DNA of 64,000 nt from Bradyrhizobium sp. 200 (GCF_023100945.1 NZ_CP064689.1:2400001-2464000); one strand, 5' to 3'; positions 53,069-62,479 are shown, counted from the stretch's first letter. Notes: generated by a model not told the origin, from the sequence alone. Translations and numbers: made by a program.

Positions 53069-53076
53069 TCATATGA
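53069..53076. promoter_or_regulatory. TCATATGA palindrome, copy 2
   Basis: Second copy of the same 8-bp palindrome, in a locally AT-rich stretch (53049-53090), at the point where divergent promoters would be expected. Pairing of sites on the same helical face is consistent with a dimeric regulator or looping. Confidence 0.4.
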
Positions 53077-53165
53077 AGCATGTTATCTAGGATGAGTAGT
53101 GGCGCTTGAGCGGAATCGGCTGACATGGCACTTGCCGGTTGGGCTGCCTGGCGCATGGATTGGCG

Positions 53166-53840
53166 ATGACACTGGTCGAGCGAACGGAAGAACAGGAAGC
53201 GGTCGGCGATGACGGCTATCGACGTATCCGCACCGACATCGTGTTCGGCCGGCTCCGGCCTGGGCAAAAGCTCCGGCTGGACGGCCTCAAGGAGGACTAC
53301 GGCGTCAGCGTCTCGACGCTGCGCGAGATCCTCAACCGCCTGGCGGCGGATGGATTTGTGCTGGCCGAGGGCAGGCGGGGTTTTGAGGTAGCGCCGATCT
53401 CGGCCGGGAACTTGCGGGAGCTTGCGGAGCTTCGGCTGCTGCTGGAGCAGCATGCGATGGGCGTGTCGTTCGCCAATGCCGATGTCGAGTGGGAAGGGCG
53501 CGTGGTCTCCGCCCATCACAAGCTGGCGTCAACCGAGCGGCTGATGGAAACCGGCCTTGGCGAGCTCGAGCAGTGGAAGCGCTATGACGGCGAATTCCAT
53601 CAGGCGCTGATCTCCAATTGCGGTTCGCGCATGCTGATGGAGACGCATGCCTTGGTGTTCGACAAATATTTCCGCTACCAGATGGTGGCCTTCAGCTACC
53701 GCGGCAGCGAGCCTGCCGCCCAGCACAGGGCGCTGCTCGAAGCTGCGCTGAAGCGCGATGCCGCGACCGCGGCTGAAACGCTGCGCGCGCATGTGAGCAA
53801 TTGCGTCGAGCACGCGCTGGCGACGGCGGCGCTGAAGTAG
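53166..53840 (+). CDS. GntR family transcriptional regulator (FCD subfamily)
   Basis: 224 residues from ATG 53166; a TTG start at 53139 would add nine residues. The wHTH contains LKEDYGVSVSTLREILNRLAADGFV, and the FCD domain has FHQALISNCGSRML and AQHRALLEA as likely metal-site segments. It is divergent from the TRAP-aroQ unit and is the natural regulator of it. Its stop lies 5 nt from the end of the convergent CoA-transferase gene. Confidence 0.9.
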   Translation: MTLVERTEEQEAVGDDGYRRIRTDIVFGRLRPGQKLRLDGLKEDYGVSVSTLREILNRLAADGFVLAEGRRGFEVAPISAGNLRELAELRLLLEQHAMGVSFANADVEWEGRVVSAHHKLASTERLMETGLGELEQWKRYDGEFHQALISNCGSRMLMETHALVFDKYFRYQMVAFSYRGSEPAAQHRALLEAALKRDAATAAETLRAHVSNCVEHALATAALK

Positions 53841-53845
53841 GGCGT

Positions 53846-55039
53846 CTACACCACCTTGCGCTGGCGCAGCTCGGCGATCTCGTCTTTTGCAAATCCGAAC
53901 TCGGCCAGCACTTCTTCGGTCTGCTCGCCGAACTCCGGCGGGCGCGCCGCCATGCTGCTCGGCGTGCGCGACAGCGTTACCGGCTGACCGACGAGCTGGA
54001 TGTGGCGGTTCTCGTCGTTCGGCACGTGCTGGGCGATGCCGAGGTGCTTGACCTGGGCGTCGTCGAACATCTGGTCGATCGAATAGATCGGGCCGCAGGG
54101 CACGCCGGCCTCGTTCAATTCCCTGACCCAGGTTTCGGTCGACTTCTTCTCGGTGAGCTTGCCGATCGCTTCGTTCAGCGCGTCGCGGTTCTTCGAGCGC
54201 GCCGGCGCGGTGGCGTAATCGGGGTTGGTGACGAGTTCGGGCGCGCCGATCGCCTGCGCGCAGCGTTCCCAGATCCTCCCGCCCGTGGTGGCGATGTTGA
54301 TGTAGCCGTCGGAGGTCTTGAACACGCCGGTCGGGATCGAGGTCGGATGATTGTTGCCGGCCTGCCGGGCGACGTCCTTTTCCATCAGCCAGCGCGAGGC
54401 CTGGAAATCCAGCATGAAAATCTGCGCCTGCAGCAGCGAGGTCTGCACCCACTGGCCTTCGCCGGAGACGTCGCGCTCCAGCAGCGCGGTGAGGATGCCC
54501 ATGGCGCAGAACAGCCCGGCGGTGAGGTCGGCGACGGGGATGCCGACCCGCATCGGGCCCTGGCCCGGCGCACCGGTGATCGACATCAGTCCGCCCATGC
54601 CTTGCGCGATCTGATCGAAGCCCGGCCGCTTGTGGTAGGGGCCGTCCTGGCCGAAGCCGGAAATGCTGCCATAGACGATGCGGGGGTTGATCTTGCGCAG
54701 GCTTTCATAGTCGATGCCGAGCTTTGCCTTCACGTCGGGACGAAAATTCTCGACCACGACGTCGGCCTGCTCGGCGAGCCGCTTGAATACGTCGAGGCCC
54801 TTCGGGTCCTTCAGATTCAGCGTCATGGCCCGCTTGTTGCGGTGCAAATTCTGGAAGTCCGAGCCCTGGCGCGGGCCGCCCGGCTGCTCGCCGCCGCCGT
54901 CTTCCAGCAGCGCGTCGATCTTGATGACGTTGGCACCCCAGTCCGCCAGTTGCCGCACACAGGTAGGCCCGGAGCGAACGCGGGTGAGATCGAGCACGGT
55001 GAAGCGGGAAAGAGCCTGCGAGGCGCGTGGGAAGGGCAT
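53846..55039 (-). CDS. CaiB/BaiF family CoA-transferase (class III)
   Basis: 397 residues from ATG 55039, with AAGG about 8 nt upstream; the open frame to 55309 is not used. VLDLTRVRSGPTCVRQLADWGANVIKID at 15-42, LNLKDPKG, and VENFRPDVKAKLGID at 96-110 are class III features. D171 in IPVADLTAGLFCAMG matches the catalytic aspartate that forms the acyl anhydride. It moves CoA between carboxylic acids. It stands alone between a GntR gene and the divergent protease, so the acids involved are unknown. Confidence 0.92.
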   Translation of the reverse strand: MPFPRASQALSRFTVLDLTRVRSGPTCVRQLADWGANVIKIDALLEDGGGEQPGGPRQGSDFQNLHRNKRAMTLNLKDPKGLDVFKRLAEQADVVVENFRPDVKAKLGIDYESLRKINPRIVYGSISGFGQDGPYHKRPGFDQIAQGMGGLMSITGAPGQGPMRVGIPVADLTAGLFCAMGILTALLERDVSGEGQWVQTSLLQAQIFMLDFQASRWLMEKDVARQAGNNHPTSIPTGVFKTSDGYINIATTGGRIWERCAQAIGAPELVTNPDYATAPARSKNRDALNEAIGKLTEKKSTETWVRELNEAGVPCGPIYSIDQMFDDAQVKHLGIAQHVPNDENRHIQLVGQPVTLSRTPSSMAARPPEFGEQTEEVLAEFGFAKDEIAELRQRKVV

Positions 55040-55387
55040 TGAGAAACCTTGTTTTTTTGGATTTCCGCGTGGGAGGGCAGACCGGTTTGACAATAGCGAT
55101 CTGGCGCCGATTTCCAACTCCTTGTTCGACGCCCGGCGGGCGGCGCAGTCATGCGAGGATGGCGAGCTGCCATTCTCGGATCGGAACGCCGGCTGCGCGG
55201 GATGGCCGAAATCCGGCCCCGCAAAACTACGGACTGGTACCCGGGGATTTCCGCTTTTCGCCGTTATGCGACGTAAAGCAGGCGCGTGACACACTAGACT
55301 GGTAAACAAGCGTTAATGAGACGAATTTAGCCTCCCGGGTGCCTTACGATTCTCCACAACCGAACGACCTGATGGCGGGCCTGATCG
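55040..55387. other. Intergenic region between divergent CoA-transferase and protease
   Basis: About 350 nt with no supported gene. It should carry the protease promoter near 55290-55350, where the sequence is AT-richer, but no definite elements were identified. Confidence 0.5.
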
Positions 55388-58300
55388 ATGAAGAAGAAAC
55401 ATTCACCGTTCGATGACGCCTGGACCTTTGCAGCGCCCGGCGGCGGCCGCGCGCCTGTTGCGGGGTACGGGGCGACGGATGATGCGCGGTTCAGGGACGA
55501 CGGCGATCCGTATCAACTGGCGAATGATGCCGCTGTCGTGGATACCCTCGACACATATGCAGCAAAGCCGGTCGCGTCGATCGCGACGCTTGCCAGCTAC
55601 CTCGTCACCGGCTTTTGGCAATACAACAACACCGTTGCCCATCAATGGGCTTCCAACACCATCACCTACAACATCAATGGGCTCAATTCGGCGGAGCAGT
55701 TCCTGGCGCAGTCGGCGCTGCAGGCATGGTCCGAGGTCGCCAACATCACCTTCGTCCAGACCACTGGCTCCGCGAACATCACCTTCACCCATAATGGCAC
55801 GATGCAGGCCGTTACCAGTGGCTATTGGCCCGGGGGCTCCTTCGCCTATGCGACCATCAACATCAGCACCGACTGGGTCACCACTGATGGCGGCGCGAAC
55901 GACGGGAAGACCGGCATCGATAGTTACGCCTACCAGACCTACATCCACGAGATCGGACATGCGCTCGGGCTCGGCCATCAGGGGCCGTACAATGGCAGCG
56001 CGTCGTATTCGACCAACGCGCTCTATGCCAACGACACCTGGCAATATTCGATCATGTCGTATTTCGGCGAGCACAATTATTCCGGCAGCTCGTATCGGTA
56101 CGTCGTCACGCCGCAGATGGCTGACATCTATGCGGTGGCTGCGATCTACGGCGCGGCGACCTCGACCAGGACCGGCGATACCGTCTATGGCTTCAATAGC
56201 AATGCCGGCGCGGTTTTCAATTTCGCCGCCTACACCTCGGCGCCGGCGCTGACGATCTATGACAGCGGCGGCACCGACACGCTCGATTGCTCCGGCTATT
56301 CGGCGGCGCAGACCATCGACCTGCGCTCGGGCGCGTTTTCCTCGGTCGGCGGCCTCGTCAATAATATCGGGATCGCGCTCAACGCGGTCATCGAGAAAGC
56401 CATTGGCGGCAGCGGCAATGACACGCTGATCGCGAACGACCCGGGCTGTACGCTGTCGGGCGGCAGCGGCAACGATACGCTGGATGGGGCGGCGGGCGTC
56501 GACCGGCTGATCGGCGGTACCGGCCGCGATACGATGACCGGCAATGGCGGCGCCGATACTTTCGTATTCGCCTCCGGAGAAAGCTCGGCCGCAAGCGGCC
56601 AGCACGACCTCATCACAGACTTCACGTCCGCAGACCGCATCGATATCGCTGCGCTCGGTGCGTTCCGTTTCCTCAGCACCGCCGCCTTCGACGGCGGCAC
56701 CTATGCGCTCAACTTTTTCTACAACAGCTCGACCGGCCTCACGACGCTGCAGGGCGACATCAACGGCGACACGATTGCCGATTTCGCAATCGATCTCACG
56801 GGCAATGTCGCGCTCACGGCCAGTTACATTATCTGGGCCGCGCCCCCGGTGGTGATTGAGTCCGCCGGCGCGACAAGCCTGGTTCGGTCGGTCGGCAACT
56901 ATTACCTCAATCCGGTTGGGGGTGGCACGGGGCCCGTGCTGCAGTTTCAAGGCGCTGTGGTGTCGGCGGGTCAGTTCGGCGACTGGACGGCGATCGGAGC
57001 CGAAGCGACCGCGAGCGGCTACGAGGTGGCGTGGTACAACGCGGCAACCAATCAGTACACCTTCTGGTACACCGACAGCAGCGGCAAATTCGTTACCAAC
57101 CCCACTGGGCCCGTCGCGGCAAACAGCTCCACGGTGCAGTCATTCGAGAGCAGCTTTCATCAGGATCTGAACGGTGACGGTGTGATCGGGACTCCGGTCG
57201 TGCCACCGACAGTCGTCGAAGCATTGGGGGCGACAAGCCTGGTTCAGTCGGGCGGCAACTATTACCTCAATCCGGTTGGGGGTGGCACGGGGCCCGTGCT
57301 GCAGTTTCAAGGCGCTGTGGTGTCGGTAGGGCAGTTCGCTGGCTGGACGACGATCGGCGCCGAAGCGACCGCGAGCGGCTACGAGGTGGCGTGGTACAGC
57401 GCGGCAACCAATCAATACACTTTCTGGTACACCGACAGCAGCGGCAAATTCGTTACCAACCCCACGGGGCCCGTCGCGGCAAACAGCTCTACGGTGCAGT
57501 CATTCGAGAGCAGCTTTCAGCAGGATCTGAATGGTGACGGCGTGATCGGGGCTGCGGTCGTGCCGTCGACAGTCGTCGAAGCATTGGGGGTGACAAGCCT
57601 GGTTCAGTCGGGCGGCAACTATTACCTCAATCCGGTTGGGGGTGGCACGGGGCCCGTGCTGCAGTTTCAAGGCGCTGTGGTGTCGGTGGGTCAGTTCGCC
57701 GGCTGGACGACGATCGGCGCCGAAGCGACCGCGAGCGGCTACGAGGTGGCGTGGTACAGCGCGGCAACCAATCAGTACACTTTCTGGTACACCGACGGCA
57801 GCGGCAAATTCGTTACCAATCCCACTGGGCCCGTCGCGGCAAACAGCTCTACGGTGCAGTCATTCGAGAGCAGCTTTCATCAGGATCTGAACGGTGACGG
57901 TGTGATCGGGACTCCGGTCGTGCCACCGACAGTCGTCGAAGCACTGGGGGTGACAAGCCTGGTTCAGTCGGGCGGCAACTATTATCTCAATCCGGTTGGG
58001 GGTGGCACGGGGCCCGTGCTGCAGTTTCAAGGCTCTGTGGTGTCGGTGGGTCAGTTCGCCGGCTGGACAGCGATCGGGACCGAAGCGACCGCGAGCGGCT
58101 ACGAGGTGGCGTGGTACAACGCGGGAACCAATCAATACACTTTCTGGTACACCGACAGCAGCGGCAAATTCGTTACCAACCCGACTGGGCCCGTCGCGGC
58201 AAACAGCTCTACAGTCCAGTCATTCGAGAGCAGCTTTCAGCAGGACCTGAACGGTGACGGCGTCATCAGCCAGCAGCCAATCAGTACGGCGTCTCTCTTG

Positions 58301-58528
58301 ATGGGCTCCGAACAATCGGCCTTGGTGTTCGATTTCCGCTCGGACCTCGGGCAGCAGGCGCCGAATTTGCATGTGCTGGACGACAGAATGGCAGGCCATC
58401 CGCTTGCGAACGAACTCCGATCAGTGATCGATGCCGCGTCTGAATATCTGCCAGCGGCTGCTCCTGAAGCCGACCATAATATGTCAAAGATACTTGCCGC
58501 TCATTTCGACCAGTTTCTTTTTCACTGA
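55388..58528 (+). CDS. Serralysin-like RTX metalloprotease with four 120-residue repeats
   Basis: 1046 residues. The matrixin/serralysin catalytic domain has H187-E188-x-x-H191-x5-H197 and the Met-turn SIMSYF (M223). Ca-binding RTX nonapeptides follow (GGSGNDTL, GGTGRDTM, GNGGADTFVF, about 340-395). No Sec signal is present, which suits type I secretion. From about residue 488 four near-identical units of exactly 120 residues carry TSLV.S.GNYYLNPVGGG, FWYTDSSGKF and QDLNGDGVI (EF-hand/dockerin-like Asp loop). The last 80 residues differ and end HFDQFLFH, a possible secretion tail. No type I secretion genes are adjacent. Repeats of this kind are familiar from Bradyrhizobium RTX proteins. Confidence 0.9.
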   Translation: MKKKHSPFDDAWTFAAPGGGRAPVAGYGATDDARFRDDGDPYQLANDAAVVDTLDTYAAKPVASIATLASYLVTGFWQYNNTVAHQWASNTITYNINGLNSAEQFLAQSALQAWSEVANITFVQTTGSANITFTHNGTMQAVTSGYWPGGSFAYATINISTDWVTTDGGANDGKTGIDSYAYQTYIHEIGHALGLGHQGPYNGSASYSTNALYANDTWQYSIMSYFGEHNYSGSSYRYVVTPQMADIYAVAAIYGAATSTRTGDTVYGFNSNAGAVFNFAAYTSAPALTIYDSGGTDTLDCSGYSAAQTIDLRSGAFSSVGGLVNNIGIALNAVIEKAIGGSGNDTLIANDPGCTLSGGSGNDTLDGAAGVDRLIGGTGRDTMTGNGGADTFVFASGESSAASGQHDLITDFTSADRIDIAALGAFRFLSTAAFDGGTYALNFFYNSSTGLTTLQGDINGDTIADFAIDLTGNVALTASYIIWAAPPVVIESAGATSLVRSVGNYYLNPVGGGTGPVLQFQGAVVSAGQFGDWTAIGAEATASGYEVAWYNAATNQYTFWYTDSSGKFVTNPTGPVAANSSTVQSFESSFHQDLNGDGVIGTPVVPPTVVEALGATSLVQSGGNYYLNPVGGGTGPVLQFQGAVVSVGQFAGWTTIGAEATASGYEVAWYSAATNQYTFWYTDSSGKFVTNPTGPVAANSSTVQSFESSFQQDLNGDGVIGAAVVPSTVVEALGVTSLVQSGGNYYLNPVGGGTGPVLQFQGAVVSVGQFAGWTTIGAEATASGYEVAWYSAATNQYTFWYTDGSGKFVTNPTGPVAANSSTVQSFESSFHQDLNGDGVIGTPVVPPTVVEALGVTSLVQSGGNYYLNPVGGGTGPVLQFQGSVVSVGQFAGWTAIGTEATASGYEVAWYNAGTNQYTFWYTDSSGKFVTNPTGPVAANSSTVQSFESSFQQDLNGDGVISQQPISTASLLMGSEQSALVFDFRSDLGQQAPNLHVLDDRMAGHPLANELRSVIDAASEYLPAAAPEADHNMSKILAAHFDQFLFH
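56851..58266 (+). repeat. Four tandem 360-bp coding repeats
   Basis: The block CGACAAGCCT (TGACAAGCCT in units 3 and 4) recurs at 56871, 57231, 57591 and 57951, exactly 360 nt apart. Units differ by scattered substitutions only, many synonymous, so they are recent or kept alike by gene conversion. The fourth unit ends at about 58266. All units stay in frame. Confidence 0.95.
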
Positions 58529-59000
58529 TTTTCGACCAGTCGCTTGAGATTAGCCGGCATTCAATCCGCTTGACCCAGCGCGGCGCGGTTTGCGCGCGTT
58601 GCAGCTCAATTTCCATCGTGCCTAGGTCAAGTGTCGCAACGGCTATCAGGACCAGCTCGGTTCAAGCGGTGTTTCTGCATCCGCCGCAATCACGTATTTC
58701 GGATCGTTCTCCGACCCCTCGCCCGATTGATTGCAAACGTAGTCCGGCGACCGACTGCATGACAGCTGGAAGCCAGCCCTCACGAGGGGGCAAATCGACG
58801 GACCGATGCCGCCTGACTGTAACGGCGCGGAGGTTTTGGCAGGGAGCGGAGGCTGGCGTGCATGGTGACGTTGAACGCCGCCCGCTGCCGGCAGGCTTGC
58901 TGATTTCGGTCACATAAGTTAGTGACGGCCGGAAAGCGCTTCGTTGTGTCTGGCGGCCCCGGTATCCTGGACTTATCGATCAAGGATTGGGAGGCGTTCG
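58529..59000. other. Intergenic region after the protease
   Basis: About 470 nt without a supported gene. Short frames on both strands show no recognisable features. It is likely to hold the protease terminator and the promoter of the glycan genes that follow. Confidence 0.5.
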
Positions 59001-59708
59001 TTGAAACGGGCTCTGGTATCCGTCCTGAAGGCTATCAATTGGTTCATGCGTCTGTTGGTCGGTTGGACCCACTTTGCGCAATTTGCTCTGCAATGGGGCA
59101 TCAAGCCGAGGCCGGAATGGTTCGATCATTTTCTCGATCAGTACTGGCAGTGGGGTGCAACGAACAACAGCCTGTGGGTAGAGCGCGGCGTCTTTTCACG
59201 GCTCGTTCTCAAGGAGAATTCGAGAATGCTTGAGATCTGCTGCGGTGACGGCTTCAATGCCCGCCACTTCTACTCGACCAGGGCGAAGTCGATCATTGCT
59301 CTCGACTTCGACGAGGACGCGATCCCCCACGCCAGGCGATACAATTCCGCGCCGAACATCACCTTCGTCAAGCAGGACATTCGCGCGGGATTGCCGGAAG
59401 GGCCGTTCGACAACATCGTGTGGGATGCGGCGATCGAGCATTTTACCGAGAAAGAGATCGATACCATCATGGGCGCGATTGTTGAGCGCCTTGGCGCCGG
59501 CGGTATCCTCAGCGGCTATACGCTGACCGAAGACAAGACGGGTAAGAAGAGTAACGCTCTTCACGAGTACGAATTCAAGGACAAGGAAGATCTGCGGCGC
59601 TTCTTCACGCCTCACTTCAAGTTCGTGCGCGTTTGGGACACGATCTATCCGACGCGGCATAATCTATATTTTGTCGCATCCCAGACTCCGGTCGAAATGT
59701 ATGGCTAG
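59001..59708 (+). CDS. Class I SAM-dependent methyltransferase
   Basis: 235 residues if read from TTG 59001, which has GGGAGG 6 nt upstream; the GTG at 58944 would add 19 unlikely residues. A hydrophobic/basic N-terminus (KRALVSVLKAINWFMRLLVG) may touch the membrane. SAM motif I is MLEICCGDGFNARHF, followed by IIALDFDEDAI and VWDAAIEHFTEKEID. It lies 44 nt before the flippase gene and probably modifies a glycan or lipid-linked sugar. Confidence 0.85.
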   Translation: MKRALVSVLKAINWFMRLLVGWTHFAQFALQWGIKPRPEWFDHFLDQYWQWGATNNSLWVERGVFSRLVLKENSRMLEICCGDGFNARHFYSTRAKSIIALDFDEDAIPHARRYNSAPNITFVKQDIRAGLPEGPFDNIVWDAAIEHFTEKEIDTIMGAIVERLGAGGILSGYTLTEDKTGKKSNALHEYEFKDKEDLRRFFTPHFKFVRVWDTIYPTRHNLYFVASQTPVEMYG

Positions 59709-59752
59709 GGCCGCCCTGTCTTGACCGAGGTTCGTTCGATGGATGAGTCTTG

Positions 59753-61273
59753 ATGACCGGCTCCCCAAGCCGCGCGCGCAGACTATCGGAAGGATGGTCG
59801 GCAAATCTCCTGCAGATGGCGCTGGGAATCGTGCAGCAGGTCGCGCTGGTTCCCATTTTCCTGCACTACTGGTCCAACGATACTCTTGCCGCATGGCTGG
59901 CGATCTACGCCGCCGGAAATCTCGCTTTCATCGCGGATGCAGGCCTGCAATTCCGCGCGATCAACCGGTTTCTTCAGTTCAAATCGGGCGTCGATTGCGA
60001 TGGCCGCACCGCCCGGTTCTACGCCGCGATGCTGCGGATCTATCTCGGGCTCGTTGCGGCGCTGACATTGCCGCTGCTCGTGGGGGCAGCATGGTGGGCG
60101 CCGTCTGCGGTGTTCGGATTTGTCACGGTTTGGGATTTTGACGCGGCTTTCGTCGTCATGGTCGCCGGAATGCTGTGGACGGTACCGTCCAATCTCGTTG
60201 CCGCGCTCTACCGTGCGCGAGGGCTCTATGGACGCCCGGTGAAGGTGCAGAATGCCGCCGTTCTCGTTGGACAGTTCGGTCAGCTCATCGCCATTGTCGC
60301 GACCGGAAGCCTTTTGGCCGTTGCCCTTGCTTACGTAGCCGCGCAGGTGGTTGCCACGATCTGGCTTTTGACGATCGATGCCCCGCGGCTATTTCCTTAT
60401 CTGCGCACGGCGCGTGAGACACCTTCGTGGCGTTGGGTCCTCGGCCAGTTTCGCAAGGCCGTTCCGTTTGCGGTGGCGGGCGCCACCGACCTCGCGTTGC
60501 TCAATCTGCCGGTTCTGCTGGTCAGCGTGTTCGTGTCCGATCGCGTGGCCGTCGCGCAGTGGGGGCTTACCCGCGTAGTCGCGGGATTACTTCGTGTCCT
60601 CTGCGTCCAGACGAGCCATCCTCTGGCCGCGGAGCTTGGCCACGATAATGCCGTTGGCGACGTGCAACGGCTGCAAAGCCTGTATGCCCGCGGCTCGGTA
60701 TTGGTGACGTTGCTGGCGAGCGTCGTGGTTTCAGGCCTGTTGCCGTTCTGGCCGGATTTTTTCGCGCTCTGGACCCATGGTGCCGTTCCCTACGACCCGG
60801 TGCTCACGGTGACGTTGCTGATCGGCACCGCCGCCGCCGCTCCCTCGATCCTGGCGCTGGGTTATGCCAATTACAGCAATCGCGGAGATCTTCTGGTGCG
60901 GACCAAAGGGCTGCAGCTTGTCGTTTTTCTGGTCCTGTCGGCAGTCCTGATCCCGTCCACCGGACTGATTGGCGCGGCGGTTGCCGTGATCGCCAGCGAA
61001 CTCCTGATCCAGTTCGGCGTTTTGGGATGGATCATCTTGCAGAAGACATTGCAGCACCCGCTGCGGCATGTGGGTTTTCTGGCCGCGGTGATGATCGCGG
61101 TGACGCTCGCGGGCTGGGCGCTGGGAACGGCGATCCGGCTGGCGGTCCCGCTGGCAGAACCGCTCGGGTTCTTCGTCGAATGCGGGCTATGGCTGGCCGT
61201 TGTTGCGGTGGCGGCCAGTCCGCTCGCGATCGAAAGCGTGCGCACGAGGCTGACCGCGGTCATCCCGCATTAG
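59753..61273 (+). CDS. Polysaccharide flippase (Wzx/MATE-like membrane protein)
   Basis: 506 residues from ATG 59753, with 12-14 likely helices across the whole length, as in lipid-linked oligosaccharide flippases. Early QMALGIVQQVALVPIFLHYW and a repeated Gly/Ala-rich helix pattern fit the family. It would move an undecaprenyl-linked glycan across the inner membrane. Its TAG stop lies in the base of a hairpin at 61272-61306. Neighbours (methyltransferase, RmlA, glycosyltransferase, oxidoreductase) support an O-antigen or exopolysaccharide role. Confidence 0.85.
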   Translation: MTGSPSRARRLSEGWSANLLQMALGIVQQVALVPIFLHYWSNDTLAAWLAIYAAGNLAFIADAGLQFRAINRFLQFKSGVDCDGRTARFYAAMLRIYLGLVAALTLPLLVGAAWWAPSAVFGFVTVWDFDAAFVVMVAGMLWTVPSNLVAALYRARGLYGRPVKVQNAAVLVGQFGQLIAIVATGSLLAVALAYVAAQVVATIWLLTIDAPRLFPYLRTARETPSWRWVLGQFRKAVPFAVAGATDLALLNLPVLLVSVFVSDRVAVAQWGLTRVVAGLLRVLCVQTSHPLAAELGHDNAVGDVQRLQSLYARGSVLVTLLASVVVSGLLPFWPDFFALWTHGAVPYDPVLTVTLLIGTAAAAPSILALGYANYSNRGDLLVRTKGLQLVVFLVLSAVLIPSTGLIGAAVAVIASELLIQFGVLGWIILQKTLQHPLRHVGFLAAVMIAVTLAGWALGTAIRLAVPLAEPLGFFVECGLWLAVVAVAASPLAIESVRTRLTAVIPH

Positions 61274-61306
61274 AGTCCCCTTCCGATGGAATCGGAACGG
61301 GACTCT
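61272..61306. terminator. Hairpin between convergent flippase and RmlA genes
   Basis: A 16-nt arm at 61272-61287 pairs with 61291-61306, with one mismatch, around a 3-nt loop. It overlaps the flippase stop codon. No U-tract follows, so a two-way or Rho-assisted terminator is more likely than a classical one. The downstream 61317-61350 block (TTGACGCGTTTTCTTGACGC, then GCGAACCGGTCCCCAC) is shared with the 41419-41516 element. Confidence 0.7.
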
Positions 61307-61366
61307 AGATTTGGATTTGACGCGTTTTCTTGACGCGAACCGGTCCCCACTTCGCTGAAAAACGCT

Positions 61367-62245
61367 CTACCGCGCTATCGTCGCCTGCCGGATGAGATAT
61401 TGTCCGTAGCCGGTGTTCTTCATCGGCTCGGCAAGGCGCAGCAATTGTTCGGCGTCGATAAAACCCTGGCTGAACGCGACTTCCTCGGGGCAGGCGATTT
61501 TCAGGCCCTGACGCTTCTCCACGATGTGGATGAACTGCGACGCCTCGAGCAGCGATTCATGCGTGCCGGCGTCGAGCCAGGCGTAGCCGCGGCCGAAGCG
61601 CTCGGCGTGAAGCTCGCCGTGTTCCAGGTACCACTGGTTGACATCGGTGATCTCGAGCTCCCCGCGCGGCGAGGGCTTCATCTCGCGAACGATATCGACG
61701 ACGCGTTCATCGTAGAAATAGAGACCCGTCACGGCGTAGTTGGAGTTCGGCGCTTTCGGTTTTTCCAGGATCCGCAGCGGGCGATGCGAGGGATCGAACT
61801 CGATGACGCCGTAGCGCTCGGGATCGTCGACCCAGCACGCGAACACCGTCGCGCCGCGGCTCTGCTGCGCCGAGGTCCGCAATAGCGCCCGCAGATTGTC
61901 GCCATAGAAGATGTTGTCGCCGAGGATCAGCGCGGAGGATCCGCCGGCCAGAAAATCCCGCCCGATCAGGAAAGCTTCCGCGATGCCGCCGGGATGATCC
62001 TGGACGGCAAACGAAAGCTCGATGCCCCACTGCCGCCCGTCGCCGAGCAGGCGCCTGAACTGGTCGATCTCTTCCGGCGTGGTGATGATCAGGAACTCGC
62101 GCAGGCCAGCCATCATCAGCGTGGTGAGCGAATAATAGATCAGCGGCTTGTCATAGATCGGCAATAGCTGCTTCGAGGTCGCGAGCGTCAGCGGATAGAG
62201 CCGCGTGCCGCGGCCGCCTGCCAGAATGATTCCCTTGCGGTTCAT
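61367..62245 (-). CDS. rfbA: Glucose-1-phosphate thymidylyltransferase
   Basis: 292 residues from ATG 62245 (MNRKGIILAGGRGTRLYP), the standard RmlA length; the frame to 62332 is a false extension. GGRGTRLYPLT is the nucleotide-binding loop, LILGDNIFYGDNL holds the metal Asp, and DAGTHESLLEAS closes the active site. It makes dTDP-glucose, the first step to dTDP-rhamnose and other deoxysugars. RmlB, C and D genes are not in this window. It converges on the flippase and is divergent from a glycosyltransferase. Confidence 0.93.
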   Translation of the reverse strand: MNRKGIILAGGRGTRLYPLTLATSKQLLPIYDKPLIYYSLTTLMMAGLREFLIITTPEEIDQFRRLLGDGRQWGIELSFAVQDHPGGIAEAFLIGRDFLAGGSSALILGDNIFYGDNLRALLRTSAQQSRGATVFACWVDDPERYGVIEFDPSHRPLRILEKPKAPNSNYAVTGLYFYDERVVDIVREMKPSPRGELEITDVNQWYLEHGELHAERFGRGYAWLDAGTHESLLEASQFIHIVEKRQGLKIACPEEVAFSQGFIDAEQLLRLAEPMKNTGYGQYLIRQATIAR

Positions 62246-62479
62246 GCGCCGAGCTCTTCGCGGTTGGCGGGGATTTGCCAGCCTCGTTAGCATGCGCCAA
62301 CCGGCCCACAAAGGGCCTTCCTTGCCTTCCATAGCGGAAATATTTCAATGGTTTACACCCCGGCACGAGCGCGTTGCGCCGTCTATGCGGGTGGGATAGG
62401 AATGGCGCCATCGCGGCGGTTGGCAACGCAATGTCGGTGACATCAAGCACAATTCGCGACCTGGACGACGACGGGGATC

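Noticed and set aside
53846..55039. Suspected loss of the catalytic Asp in the CoA-transferase (Gln204 in SLLQAQ)
   Set aside because: The family's catalytic Asp fits D171 in VADLTAG instead, which is present, so the enzyme looks intact.
55403..56950. 515-codon minus frame opposite the protease
   Set aside because: Repetitive, Arg/Gly/Val-rich shadow of the RTX protein; the plus frame has the HExxH motif and RTX repeats.
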